A stretch of DNA of 64,000 bases from Actinernus sp. WN-2022 (Eukaryota > Cnidaria > Anthozoa > Actiniaria > Actinernidae), in the NCBI GenBank assembly GCA_030867875.1, contig JAOWCC010001589.1, positions 76,655,537 to 76,719,536 of the forward strand, written 5' to 3'. This document shows, one piece after another, positions 11,201-23,900 of this stretch; the stretch's first letter is position 1, and each line of letters opens with the position of its first letter. Position numbers and translations under genes: made by a program. The notes under the pieces were generated by a model that saw only the letters and a program-made list of their open reading frames with translations, made no database searches and was not told the origin of the DNA.

Positions 11201-14200
11201 CCACCCATAATGTCAGACAAAAGTGGACTTGCTTGCTATGAGTAGCTACCACAGGGGGCCCAAATTGTATTTAAATAGCTTTACATAGTGACAATCAAGC
11301 GTAAAGCATCATCACTTATTAAGAGACCATGTGGGATATTGAGTGCAAAAATAATCAAAAACTTATTTTCTAGAGTCACCAAAATAAACTTTATTATTAA
11401 TATATTAATATTATATTATTAATATTATTAATTTTAAGTGGTCTTTAAGGTGGTCACATACCTACATGTACCCTGGGTTCCAGAGGTTAAATGTTTTGCC
11501 TTTTGTTGGTAAATTTGGCGAGCTGCGCGGAAGGCAAAACAAATTCATTCAACCTCTGGGCCAGGTCTGTTTGAATCTCATTTTCATGGAGAAATAATGT
11601 GTCAGCAAAAAAGGTCTAGAATTTGATTGGCTAAGAGCAGTGCAAGTTATATTTGAAAATTGAAAGACCAGTGAAAAAAGTTGAAACACCAATTCAAATT
11701 ACACGTCTACCTTTCACAAAGACTCGAAACCAAAGATTCTGACGTTAAATGTGACCTAGCTTTGTACACACGTATTTCTTGCACGTAGTTGATAAAGAAA
11801 ACTGCAGAGAAAGGGGAAGTTTCGGGTGAAAAGTTTTCATTTTAGTTTGTGCGCACTGCTGACGCAATCATCACTGCACGCCATTTCGAACATCGAGCGC
11901 GCGCTCAACGTGGAGGTTTTGGACACGTGATGGGTATTATCCAATTACAGGTTGTTGTGAGCATTAGCCAATGGCTATCGGTCTCCATATTTTGGATGAA
12001 TAAATTAAGTTCAAACAGACCTGGCCCAGAGGTTAAATTTTGCCGTCCGCGCACTCGACGATCCTTGCGCCTTTTGTGCTCGCCAATGCTATTACCAACA
12101 AAAGGCAAAACATTTAACCTCTGGGTATCACATACCAAAATAAAATTGAAATCACAATTCCTAAAAAGTGGTTGCAGTCACTTACGATACATGGTCATGC
12201 ACCTACATGTACAAGAGGTTTCATTATAGTAATCTGGGACTGAGGAACACTGTATATTGATACTGATGTGATCCAATCAAACAAAATTGAGGTCAGCTGT
12301 GCGGCTCCCTCAAACGTTGTTATCATTATTCATATGTAGAAAATAGAAATACTTTCTATTTGGCTGAGCGTAGCGAAAGAAAATAGAATTAACTATTTCA
12401 GGGGCATAGCCAGGAGTTCTGCAAGGGGTGGTTCTGAGTCTGCGATCCAGCATCTACAGAGCTTTAATTTTTACCCTTTGGAAATCATGAATGGGGGGTC
12501 CTGGAACTCCCAGGAACCTCCCCCTGGCTATTAATGCCCCTGATTTTATTTATTGGATGATATGAAGAGATCATAAAAACAAAACAATGTTTAAAGTTGT
12601 TGATGTATACAGTTAGTGTATACTGTAAGTATACTGTTTTAATAAACGAACAGCAGTGTTTTATCAGATTTACAAACAGGCATAGCCCGAGTGTTTTTAG
12701 ATGTGATAAAACACTGCTGTGAGTTTATTGAACGGTTTCAAAAACGTCCTTGTATAGAGGCATGTAATTCAGTTATTTTGATGATACAACCTATTTCGGC
12801 AGAGAAAATCAAAGTTAAAGTTTATGTAAATTGAGACCGTATCTATATCACATTTATAAACACTCATTAAACATTCATATCTTTTGTTTTTGCTTCATGA
12901 TTATTAATGAGTTTTTGAAGTATATGTAAAATAAACTGAATTTAAGTTGGTACATAATTAATTAGATTTGTCAATCTTCCCAACAGGCTCTTGAGCTTCA
13001 TCAGAGATCATCTAGTCATCCTGCATTCTTTCCTACCTCGCTATCTGCCCTGGACAGGCAGTTACATGGTGGGCTTCCCTGTGGTACAGTTACAGAGGCA
13101 AGAATAGTACATTGAATTTAATTTCGTTTTCCCATTCATCTTCCCATATATGTTCAAAGCTAATATTCCAAGGTAGCTTTAGAGAAGGTTGATTCCATCC
13201 AGGTTGACTTTTCCATTCTATATAAGGGAACTGTTACAAGAAATTCCTGAGAGAGAATAGAATTACATGTATATACATGTACACCAAGTCTCTTAATTGA
13301 TATCTATATAACTACTGGTGAAAGTTCAACTGAAAACTAGTATATTTAATATTTTTTAAATGCCAACTGGTATTTTTTTACTATTATAATTATAACAATA
13401 GTGACGAGCTGGAAACAGTAGTAACTTTTCTTGCACATCATGCATCATGCATAACAATAGCTATTTTCTGCTTGGCTCAATGTTGTTCCATTTCAAATCG
13501 GGAATAATATTCTTTGTCCGTAGTATTTCCATATCAATGTACATGTACCTCCTCATGCGATGAACAGAAATAAAAGAAACAATACACAAGGGGATGGTCA
13601 TGTGATCTGAAATAGGAAAACATTGAGCCAAGCAAGGAAAGTCTAGTGGCCATTACTGTAGTGAACATGTTTTTCTATCACATTGGTAACTTTTCGCTGC
13701 AGGCACTTTTATTGATTTTCGTAATGATTCATCTCCAGATCACTGGCCCTGCTGGTTGTGGCAAGACACAGTTTTGCATCATGCTTAGTATCCTAGCAAC
13801 CCTTCCCCAAAGAATGGGGGGACTGGAGGCAAATGTGATATATATTGACACTGAAGCAGCATTTAGCGCCACCAGGTAACATCCAATCAGATCACTTCAG
13901 CAGGGCAGGGCTAGGGAACCCTTGTTTTCTCCCCTTCCTCTTATAAAGAAAAACAAAGAAGTTGCCATGAATCTAACCCCTATCAAATCCCCCCTTCTAA
14001 CTATCGATCCCCCCTTTTGAACCCCCTTTAGAGAATCCTGGAACCACCCCAGCGACTGAAACCCAATGGTGGTACGCTAGCCAGTTAAGGGCAAAGGTTT
14101 CATCAGAAGCCGGTCACTGCTAAAGCTCCTGTGGCTATATTTCTCATAGTGCCATCTATTCTGCCTGGCACTGGTGACTGGCATGAATTGCAATTACAAA

Positions 14201-16262
14201 AATAAGTGGCACATAATTTTCACTTACTACAGAATTTATTGAAAGCTTTGTGTCGGGGAGAAGCTAGGGCACAAATTTCAATAATAAATTTAGTATTTAT
14301 ATTGCGCGTGTTCCATTGGCAGATGCTCACATGCGCATTACAAATGCCTATAGGCTTACGTATATACTAATCCTAACTAAATAATGTGTATAGTATATCT
14401 AAATCTATCATAATTGAATATATACAGTATATAAATATAGACGTGTTGTATAACAATGGTAATACGATACTATTGTTGAAATGCTTTGCCAAAAAGATAA
14501 GGTTTTTAGCAACTTCTTACTGATGCACTCCTGTAGCCTTTTTTTCATGAAATAATTATGGTCCAAAGCACTATAACTACGTGAAAGAGTACAATATGAA
14601 CTTGTGTTTTACGGTCAAAATAGGCGAGCGTTCCTCCGTAGAGCAAGAAATAAAGTTCATTATTCAAAATTTGATTTCATTCTTCGTTTCAAGCTTCCAT
14701 TGTTAAAATGAAACTTGCAAAATTCAAATTGAACTCCAATCAAATTTTGATTGTATTTATGTTTACTCCCAGAAATTTAAGGATGTGCGGCGAGATATCG
14801 AAACCCTGACCCTATTCAAGGGTTACCCTTTCCGAGGCTTGAAACTAAAATATGAGACCCTATTTAAGGGACAAATCAGTGAATACTCAGAATTTATTGA
14901 ACAGATCATTTTTATTACTCTCAGTCTGTGTAATACTTTACGTTTATTGAAGATTGTTACGTTTATAGCGGGTGTTGAGCAAATGCACGGTATTGCGTAT
15001 CAAGAGTTAGGGGAACAAAAAAACGTACCCTTTTTAAGGATTGGATATTTTATTTAAGGATGATAATACAGAATATGAGACCCTATTTAAGGGTCCGGCA
15101 CCTCGAAAACCATACCCTATCCCGCGGCACATACCTATATGGCTTATGTATGGGAGTACCACCACCCCACCCCCCACCCCCTCCCCGGTACATCTTATTC
15201 CATAGCGTATTTGAATTTTAGTATCCGCAGCCGTTCTTTATAGTGTTAATTGTCAGCAAACGCTTGCCCGAAGAATGGCTGTGAAGTAGACTAATTTGAA
15301 TTTAAGCTCATTTTGAATTTTGCAAGTTTCATTTCAACAATGGAAATTTGAAACGAATAATGAAATCAAGTTTCGAATAATGAACTTCATTTCTGGCTCT
15401 AGGGAGGAACGCTTGACCTGTTTCGACTGTAATTGTTCTTTCTTTAACAAGGTGGTAAAAGGATTCAATTTTTGGTGTCACATTAAAAGTTGAGGAATTT
15501 TAGTCTTATTTCCATGACAAGCACAACAAACAAACTCTACTGACAAACTAGTCGGGAGTTTAAGTGGAAGCCAGCACCTTGAATGGTGTGTTTTTCATGG
15601 TCAAGGAATTTAGGATTTGGTTAGGGAAATCCCAAATTTCAGTGAAAAGTCAGGTAATGTTTAGTATCAGGTTTCACATACTTATTTCTTTGGGCTATTC
15701 TGTTCAATTTTTCTGTCTCAAAATAACGATTGAATATTCTTGGTCAGTGAAAAGTCGGGGAAAACTCGTGGATTTTTTTCCTGCGGAGGAGGCTAATACT
15801 TACCTTCTTTATTGGGCTTTACTCCTAGTATTGTACGGTAACTTTTAACGCAATTCAAAATTATAGAACCCCTGCTAGAGGGCTTATTCTATTTCCGAAA
15901 CAAAACGAAATAAACTAAGCTTCTTTGAAAAGTGACAAAAACGTCCGAAACAACTTTGTAGCCACACCATTATATGTTACTCAGAAGACTTCTGATAACA
16001 TCTATTTCACGCTAACATCTTAATAATGTAAATTCATTACTGCTTTTTAAACTCAAATTAAGTCAAGCTCACTAGCTCCTAGATTATCAATATATTTTTA
16101 TTATTTTAAGTTATTAATCTTAGAAATTATCTATTTTATTCTATACTACTTAGTTATAAATATATATATATAATTTTATTGTTGCCATTACAGGGCCACC
16201 TTGTAAAACACTTCGGTGAATGGTGCACCCTGAATAAACATTATTATTATTATTATTATTAA

Positions 16263-16304
<42 letters not shown>

Positions 16305-17955
16305 TACAAGCGAGATTTCATCGCATTCGGCCTTCATTCGCAAAATAGTAATTGTGGTATACTTTACACTATTTTGCGAAACGATGATAAATCACAGAAT
16401 TTTCGAGACTGACGGAGTTGTAAGCACCAACTGTGTATTGTAGCTTTCTTTAGTGTGTACGAAGTGTTGTCTTTGTTTTGGTGATTCTCCAAGCCCAAAA
16501 TAGTAATTCTGGAAAATTACCTGATTCAGCGAAATTAACTCCCACAGCCAACTTCCCGAGGCTGAACCCTTTCAAAAGTTACACAATCTGCACAATACAT
16601 CCCATTCATAGCAAGACGGTTATATAAACTATGAATGGGACGCGTTGTGTAACTTTTGAAAGGGTTCAGTCATGGGAAGGTGGATTTGGGAGTTCATTTC
16701 GCTGTTACTATTTTGCGAAAAAACTAATATTGCGTGGATCGTGCTCTTAATCAGTTGCATTTATTAGTAACGAGAAGGTTATAGCTATAACTCAATGGGA
16801 CGCGTTGTGAACTTTTGAAAGGGTTCAGTCCCGGGAAGGTGGCTTTGGGAGGTCACTTCGCTGTTACTATTTTGCGAAAGAACACTGATATTGCTTGGAT
16901 CGTGTTCTTAATTGCAATGGAACGTGTTGTGTAACTTTGGAAAGGGTTCGGCCTCGTGAAGTTGGCTTTGGGAGTTAATTTCGCTAAATATTTTTTTTGC
17001 AGAATTATTATTAATATTTTGGGCTTGTAGAATCACCAAAACAAAGCAAACACTTCTTACACACTTCAGAAAGCTACAGTTGTCACTACCACTTCGTCAG
17101 ATTTATCATCATTTCGCAAAATAGTAATTTGGATGCGAAAGAAGACCGAATGCATTGAAATCTCGCTAGTAATAGCGTGAAATCGGATGCAACATATAAT
17201 GGCGTGGCTACAAACTCATTTGGGACGTTTTTGTAACTAGAGACTTTATTTTGTTTCGTTTCGCAAAATGAAATATCATTGTTCGAGTCAGTTTACTTTA
17301 ACTCACGCTCAAATGCCTGGGAACGCCCCTGACACCTGTCAATTAAAACACTTAAGGCCAATCAGAATGCAGTAAAATACGAACTCCTAAGGAGAGGAAT
17401 CGCTCACTTAATTAATTCATGAAATGACAATATAAACTAACTAAAACCCTACCCTGAACCATAAAAAATCCTAACCGGTCAATAAACAATATCTTACCCA
17501 CCTATAGCTAGGGTTTTCAAGAAAAACTTCTCAAGAAAATGGTGAGGTAAAAAAATTTGAGAGATTTTCTGGAACTCGAACCCCGCTCCTCTTACTCATA
17601 AGGCAAACGTCGCAACCACTACACTAAACAACCATCGTCACTCGATTACTGTCAAATTTTAAAATTTTAAAACCACTGCTAATCTACGTATTTTTAGCCA
17701 ATCAGAATGAGTGAGCGATTCCTCTCCTTAGGAACTCTGGGGGGAAAACGGGGGGAAATACCGCCGCCATCTTGTCTCACAGGCTCAAAAACAAACTTGA
17801 GTTCTTCACAAAGATTTAAGAAATAAAGCGAAAGATAGGGGCCACAGATAGGAAAACGATAATCATTCAGAATATTTCAAAGACTCGCCAGTCTCACGTT
17901 TTCGCCATGCATATATATGTTTGTTTTGAATTTCTTCGGGTGAAAGTCGACGGAA

Positions 17956-17988
<33 letters not shown>

Positions 17989-20900
17989 CAGCAACAGTAA
18001 ATAATAAGGAAGGAGCTAATTGTACAGCCATGAAACTATGAATTGATGTGGTCATTACACTTCAGTTACTTTCGAGTTACCCATTTGCTTCACATTTTTG
18101 CTTTGTACAGGCTGGTGGAAATGGCTGAAAACCGTTTTCCTGATCTGTTTGAGACTCAGGACTCGGTGCTTGCACTAACACAGAAAATCCATGTGTTCTG
18201 GGAGCCAACCTGCAATGCCTTGTGGGAAAGGTATAATATACTATTATGTATTATATAGCTAAAATAAAGTAATTTCGCGAGTTATGATTCAGATTAGTCA
18301 ATTTGCGGTCCATAACTTCCCGTACGGACCTTCTGCCCACTTCCGGTCTCAAAGAAAATGAACAAGCCATATAATAAACATCTTATTAACCTCGTTTGCT
18401 CGGTCCGTATCGTAAGTTATGGATCCCCTTTTTATGGCCCATGTGCTTCACGCTTGGACCATAAAAAGGGGAAGAAACTTGGTCCATAACTTACGGAACC
18501 GCCTCCCGGTAGCTCAGTCGTTAGAGCGCCGGTCTGTTGTGCGGGAGATCGTGGGTTCAAACCTCGGTCGGACCAACACTCAGAGTCTTAAAATAACTGA
18601 GGAGAAGGTGCTGCATTGTGAAGTGTGATATAATTTTTATATCCTGGTAAAACACTCTTGTCCCTGTTTGAGGGTCTCAATTTTGTTGGGGGGGCGGGGG
18701 GGGGGGGGGGGGAGATAGCTTTGATGGTTAAATTTTAAGTCATTTGACGGTTGACGGTTAACCCCATTGAGACCATCTATTTAAGTTTTATCACGTCACA
18801 GGCCAAAACTTATTTTGTCTGATTTTCTCTTTTTAACCTCCTAATGTAAACTACCTAAAATGTGAAAAAACATTACTTTTAAAAAGGGACCACACCATCT
18901 TGAGCAGATTTGTTTGATTTTGTCTTGGTTTGATAGGCTTTTATATTAAAGAATGTTGGTGATTTTGCTGATCTTCAAAACTGATTAGAAATGAAAATGC
19001 TCAACAAGTGGTTTTCATGTAATGCAAAATAAATTGCTTGCTTAGTCCGTTATTTTTGTGATACGGACTGCAGTTGTGGTACAATGTGCTGCCGTGCAGT
19101 TTACCATCATGAGTGATGATTTGTTAGCATAGTACCTCCAGAAATGCAGGCTGTTGTGTTCTTTCACAACAAAGCACAACAGGTTCAAAATGACCACTTT
19201 ATTGATTATACGTATGGATTTTATTCACCTGAGCCAGTTGTTCGAAGCAAGGGTAATTAGCGCTAGCCCAGCTTAAATCGCTAAGAGGGTCTAGATTGGG
19301 GGGGGGGGGGGGGGGGGTGGTCTGCATAACAGCAAACATTAAAATTTTAGGGCATTTCACAGCTAACAGTTAAAATTTTGCCCTAACAGTAAAATTTATT
19401 TATACCCTTAAAAATGTCAAGATAATGGCATAATTTATTAAAATCAAGCACGTGACATGCACGATAGACATGATAGATCCCAACTATCACGTGATTCCGG
19501 CTCTTGTTTATAGAGACACTAGTAAGAAAAGCAGTTAGGGCACTTCGGCTACCATTATAATAAATAACATTTAATAACAATGATAAATAACATTTATAGT
19601 GCGCAAGTTCCATACATAAATGCTCACATGCGCATAACAAGAACAATAGACTAATTACTAACTGATAAACTTATTGGCAACGATCGACTATTCCTAGCTA
19701 TAAGTGATTGATCAACATAAACACTAGTAAAAATGCTTTCTTAAACAAAAACGTCTTAAGTAATTTCTTAAAAGGTGAAACTGATTTAGCATTACGTATT
19801 TCATTTCGTAGGTCATTCCATAGAGCAGGCGCTGCTAATGTGAAAGATCGGTCACCTAGGGTTACCAAAGTCTTAAGTCTTGGTCGATGCAGGAGAAGTT
19901 CTGAGTTAGATCTTAAATTATAGCGAGATGCAGGCTTGAATAGTAATTAGCTCTGTAATATAGGATGGTGCTAAACCATTTAGTGCCTTATACGTGATAA
20001 GCATTATTAAAAAATATATTCTAAACTTAATTGGAAGCCAGTGCAACTTATAAAGAATAGGAGTAATATGTTCAAAACGAGAAATGTTGCATATAAGCCG
20101 AGCCGCAGCATTCTGAACACGTAGGAGCCTACTAAGCTGAGTGGCCGGCAGACCATATAAAAGGGCATTACAGTAATCTAGACGACTAGTTATGAAAGCA
20201 TTAATATTTGAGCAGTATCTTTATTCAGGAATTTCCTAATTCGTCGTATGGTAAACAGGTGAAAGAATGCTGCGGTGCAACATTTAGTTACATGGGTGTC
20301 AAGTTTCATTTGAGTGTCAAACCAGCAGCCTAGGTTCTTAATCTCGCTCACAGGGGTGAAGTGAGTTTTACCAACATGTAGTGTGTCTAAGTCGATTTTT
20401 GCAAGTTGCTGTCTAGTTCCAATAAAAATGAATTCTGTTTTGTCGTCGTTAAGTTTGAGCTTATCAGTAAGCATCCAGGTCGTGATGTCATCTATACAGT
20501 TCTGCATATATAGCTGTGATCGCTGTAGACTGCTCGGTACTTGCATCAGGTTTAAAAGAGATATATAGTTGTGTATCATCAGCATAGGCATGTACATCTG
20601 GAAGATGACTTTCCAGTACACTGAATAGTTTACTTGTATATATAACAAAAAGCACAGGACCAAGGCACGAACCTGGGGCACACCATATTGCAGATCGAAA
20701 CGTTTAGATGAAGCTCCCATAACTGATACGAACTGAGAATGATTGGAGAGGTAAGACTTAAACCACGCTAACACTGTTCTAGATACACCAAAGCTGGAGT
20801 GTAATCGCTCAAGTAAAATATCGTGATCGACGGTGTCAAACGCGGCGCTCAGATCTAGTAGCACGAGCAAGGTGACATTTTGCTTGTTCATATTCATCAG

Positions 20901-23900
20901 AATATCATGCTTCACACGGAGAAGAGCTGTCTGTGCTATGGAATTCACTGTAGAAGGACCGGCTGGGCTTTGGGCTTTAGGACTGTCATATGATTGTGCG
21001 TTTGGTTAGAAACCGCACGCTCAGTAAGCTTTGAGGTGAATGACAGATTACTGATTGGACGAAGATTCTTAAAGACGGCAGCCATGTTTACAAGCTCTGA
21101 GAATCTCGTCCCAGACCTCCCCAACTTGCGCGCCATGAGCCGACAGTCTGATTACCCAGGAGGCACCGCGAGAATGAAAACTTTGCCTTTCAGACCTTCC
21201 AAGGAGGAAATGTGCCAATCTCTATAATTGGAAAACAAGGCACTGAAACCTCTGGAGAACTATCACGTGGTCTGAAATGGGGCAACAAACAGGCAAGCTG
21301 AAAGGGTCTATTAATCTCTGAAAAGTTTTACAACACTTAACTGCTAATACTTTTTACATAACAGCTAACACTTAAATTCTGAGCTTTATAACACTTAACA
21401 CTAAAAAAAACGAGGCAATGACAGTTAACAGTAAACCCCATCTACACCCTCCACTAACCCGAGGGTAAATGGTACGGATTATAATTTATGATTTAGCGTT
21501 ATCCTAAGGCTACCTACCCTTGCTTCAAACAATCAGTGTTGTGTTCACAGGATGAGTGACAGTGTTATATCCATTCTGTAGATACACATCGGTAATTCTT
21601 AAAGTGCCTATAACCCTAGGCAGAAATCGTTTATTTAGGTGCAGTAAAGTGTTTTCAATATTGTTCAACCATTTTTGGGCGATTTATGGTCGTAGTATTG
21701 CTATAAAAAGCATTAGAAATCCTTGAAATGACGTCATATAAGGGACGTTATGCTAATGAGTTGTAAATGAATTGAGTCATAACATTGAATTTATACATTG
21801 ATAAAGTTGTTTTTCAGGTGTCAGACATTTAATACATACAATCTTTGAGAATGATATTTTAATAAGTGGAGCAGACATAAAAACAACAAAAGAAACTATA
21901 GTTAATATGGTAAACATTTTCTGAAATTTTGATGAAAATTTGAAAAGCGTAAATATCAGAGTTTGGCGCTAGAGTGTGTGTCACGAACATCTGCAGAAAA
22001 AACGGCTCCTAAGGAGAGGAATCGCTCACTTAATTATTCATGAAATGACAATATAAACTAACTAAAACCCTACCCTGAACCATCAAAATACCCTAACCGA
22101 TCAGTAAACAAGATCTTACCCACCTAGAGCTTGGGTTCTCAAGAAAAACTTCTCAAGAAATTGGTTAACCCCGCTCCTCCTACAAGTAAGGCAAACGTCG
22201 CAACCACGGCTACACTAAACAACCATCGTTACTCAATTGCTGTCAATTTTTAAAACCACTGCTAATCTATGTATATTTTTAGCCAATCAGAATGAGTGAG
22301 CGATTCCTCTCCTTTAAAGGAACTCTGCATAAAAACAGGTCGGCCATAATGGTGAGACGGTCTGTATATGTACCAAGACAAGAGTTATACCTTGACATTT
22401 CACCCGACTGGGCCATGGGATACGGGAGATCAGTGATTGGTTGCGAGACGTCCCTCATACAGACATTAGCATAGTGTTTGTTGGATACAGAACAGATTTG
22501 ACATAAAATGATAAGTTGGAGAACATTTCACACCAAAAAAAAACACAGAACTTTCAACTGTGGTACAAACAGAAGTTACGGAAAGTGAATTTTCTACCCA
22601 AACAATTATTGTTGCATTTCACATTACATTATTGTGCCAAGAACCTTCAATCTTGACTATAGTATTAACTGACCAGAAGCTTAGGCTCGGCTTCGGCCAT
22701 TGGCGTGTCCTTTCTCCAAAGCCGGGGAGAGGATCGCGGGTTCACCGAAACCCACGGCTGGAAACCGAGCCTACCACATTCTTTGGGAGAATCCAAGATC
22801 GGATTCTAATCCCGGATCACACGGATTTTTAATTACCAAAAGAAACGCAGAATCCGAAAATGGATTATTTTGGCATGAGAACTCCGATATGCAGTTCGCG
22901 CGCCTAATGGCAGCAAATTGGTTTTTGCTTTTCGATTAGATATTTTCTGGCAATTTAACTCGGCAACATATTTTTCGAGTGTTGACAAACAAACCAGCCA
23001 ATTCTAGTTAATTCTGGTGGTTAAATGTTCTATTCTCAAGACGAAGACCGCTTGCCACAAGTACTTTTTTTCCGAATCCTTTTCCAAAGAACCGCTCGGA
23101 TCATGAATACTAAGAATCCGGTTTTCGATTAATACGTCGGATCCATTCTGAGTATGGGTTCAACTGATTCAAAATCCGTTTTTGGATTCTAGTAAAGAAA
23201 CGCAAAATCCATTTTTGGATTCAAGAATCCGGATTAGGATTCTCCCAAAGAAACTCACCCTATTGTGACCTTTGAATCTTCATGTTAGGGAGAGGAAAGT
23301 TTTGCCAGTTTCTGTGACTGATTAAATATTTGATACAACACTAATCAATAAAACATCAGTGTCGGTATATCTGATACAATACTGATTAATAAAACATCAA
23401 CGTATATCACTGATAATGAGACTTGTATCGCTGAAACGGATACTGGTGTTTTAATGTTATTGTTTACCGATAAGAGAAAAATGTCAAGAACGTAAGTTAA
23501 AGAAAAAGTGATAAACTGATAAAACTGAGTTGTGCACAACATTATAAAAGGCATGATAGATGATCAGATTGGATGGCAATCACTCAAATCTGATAAAACT
23601 AGTTTACGTCAGGAGTGGGCCGTTTAAATCATAGCCTGACAAAATGGGGCGGCCTTCACCTCCTCGGGACCTGGAATAGTACTGGCTATCCAAACAATAG
23701 CCTACCCTGAACCAATACAAACCCTAACCCTAAAACAATGGAATTCTTTGTCAGTGCAGTCCAAATGGGGTCCAATTAAATGCAAGGTTTTGAGAGGTGA
23801 AGGCCTCCTGGACAAAATAGCCGCTCACTTGAATCCCCCGAGAGAGATTGAAATGCCGGAGCCCGCGACGAGAGGTCAGTGGCTGTTTTCTCAAGCTATT

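Noticed and set aside
20190..21136. 252-residue frame as a host gene
   Set aside because: Motifs FDTVDHDILLERL and YADDTQLY, followed by LINE C-terminal text, show a defective reverse transcriptase.
22292..22474. 60-residue frame after the second MITE-SINE copy
   Set aside because: It starts inside the element end and has no conserved motif.
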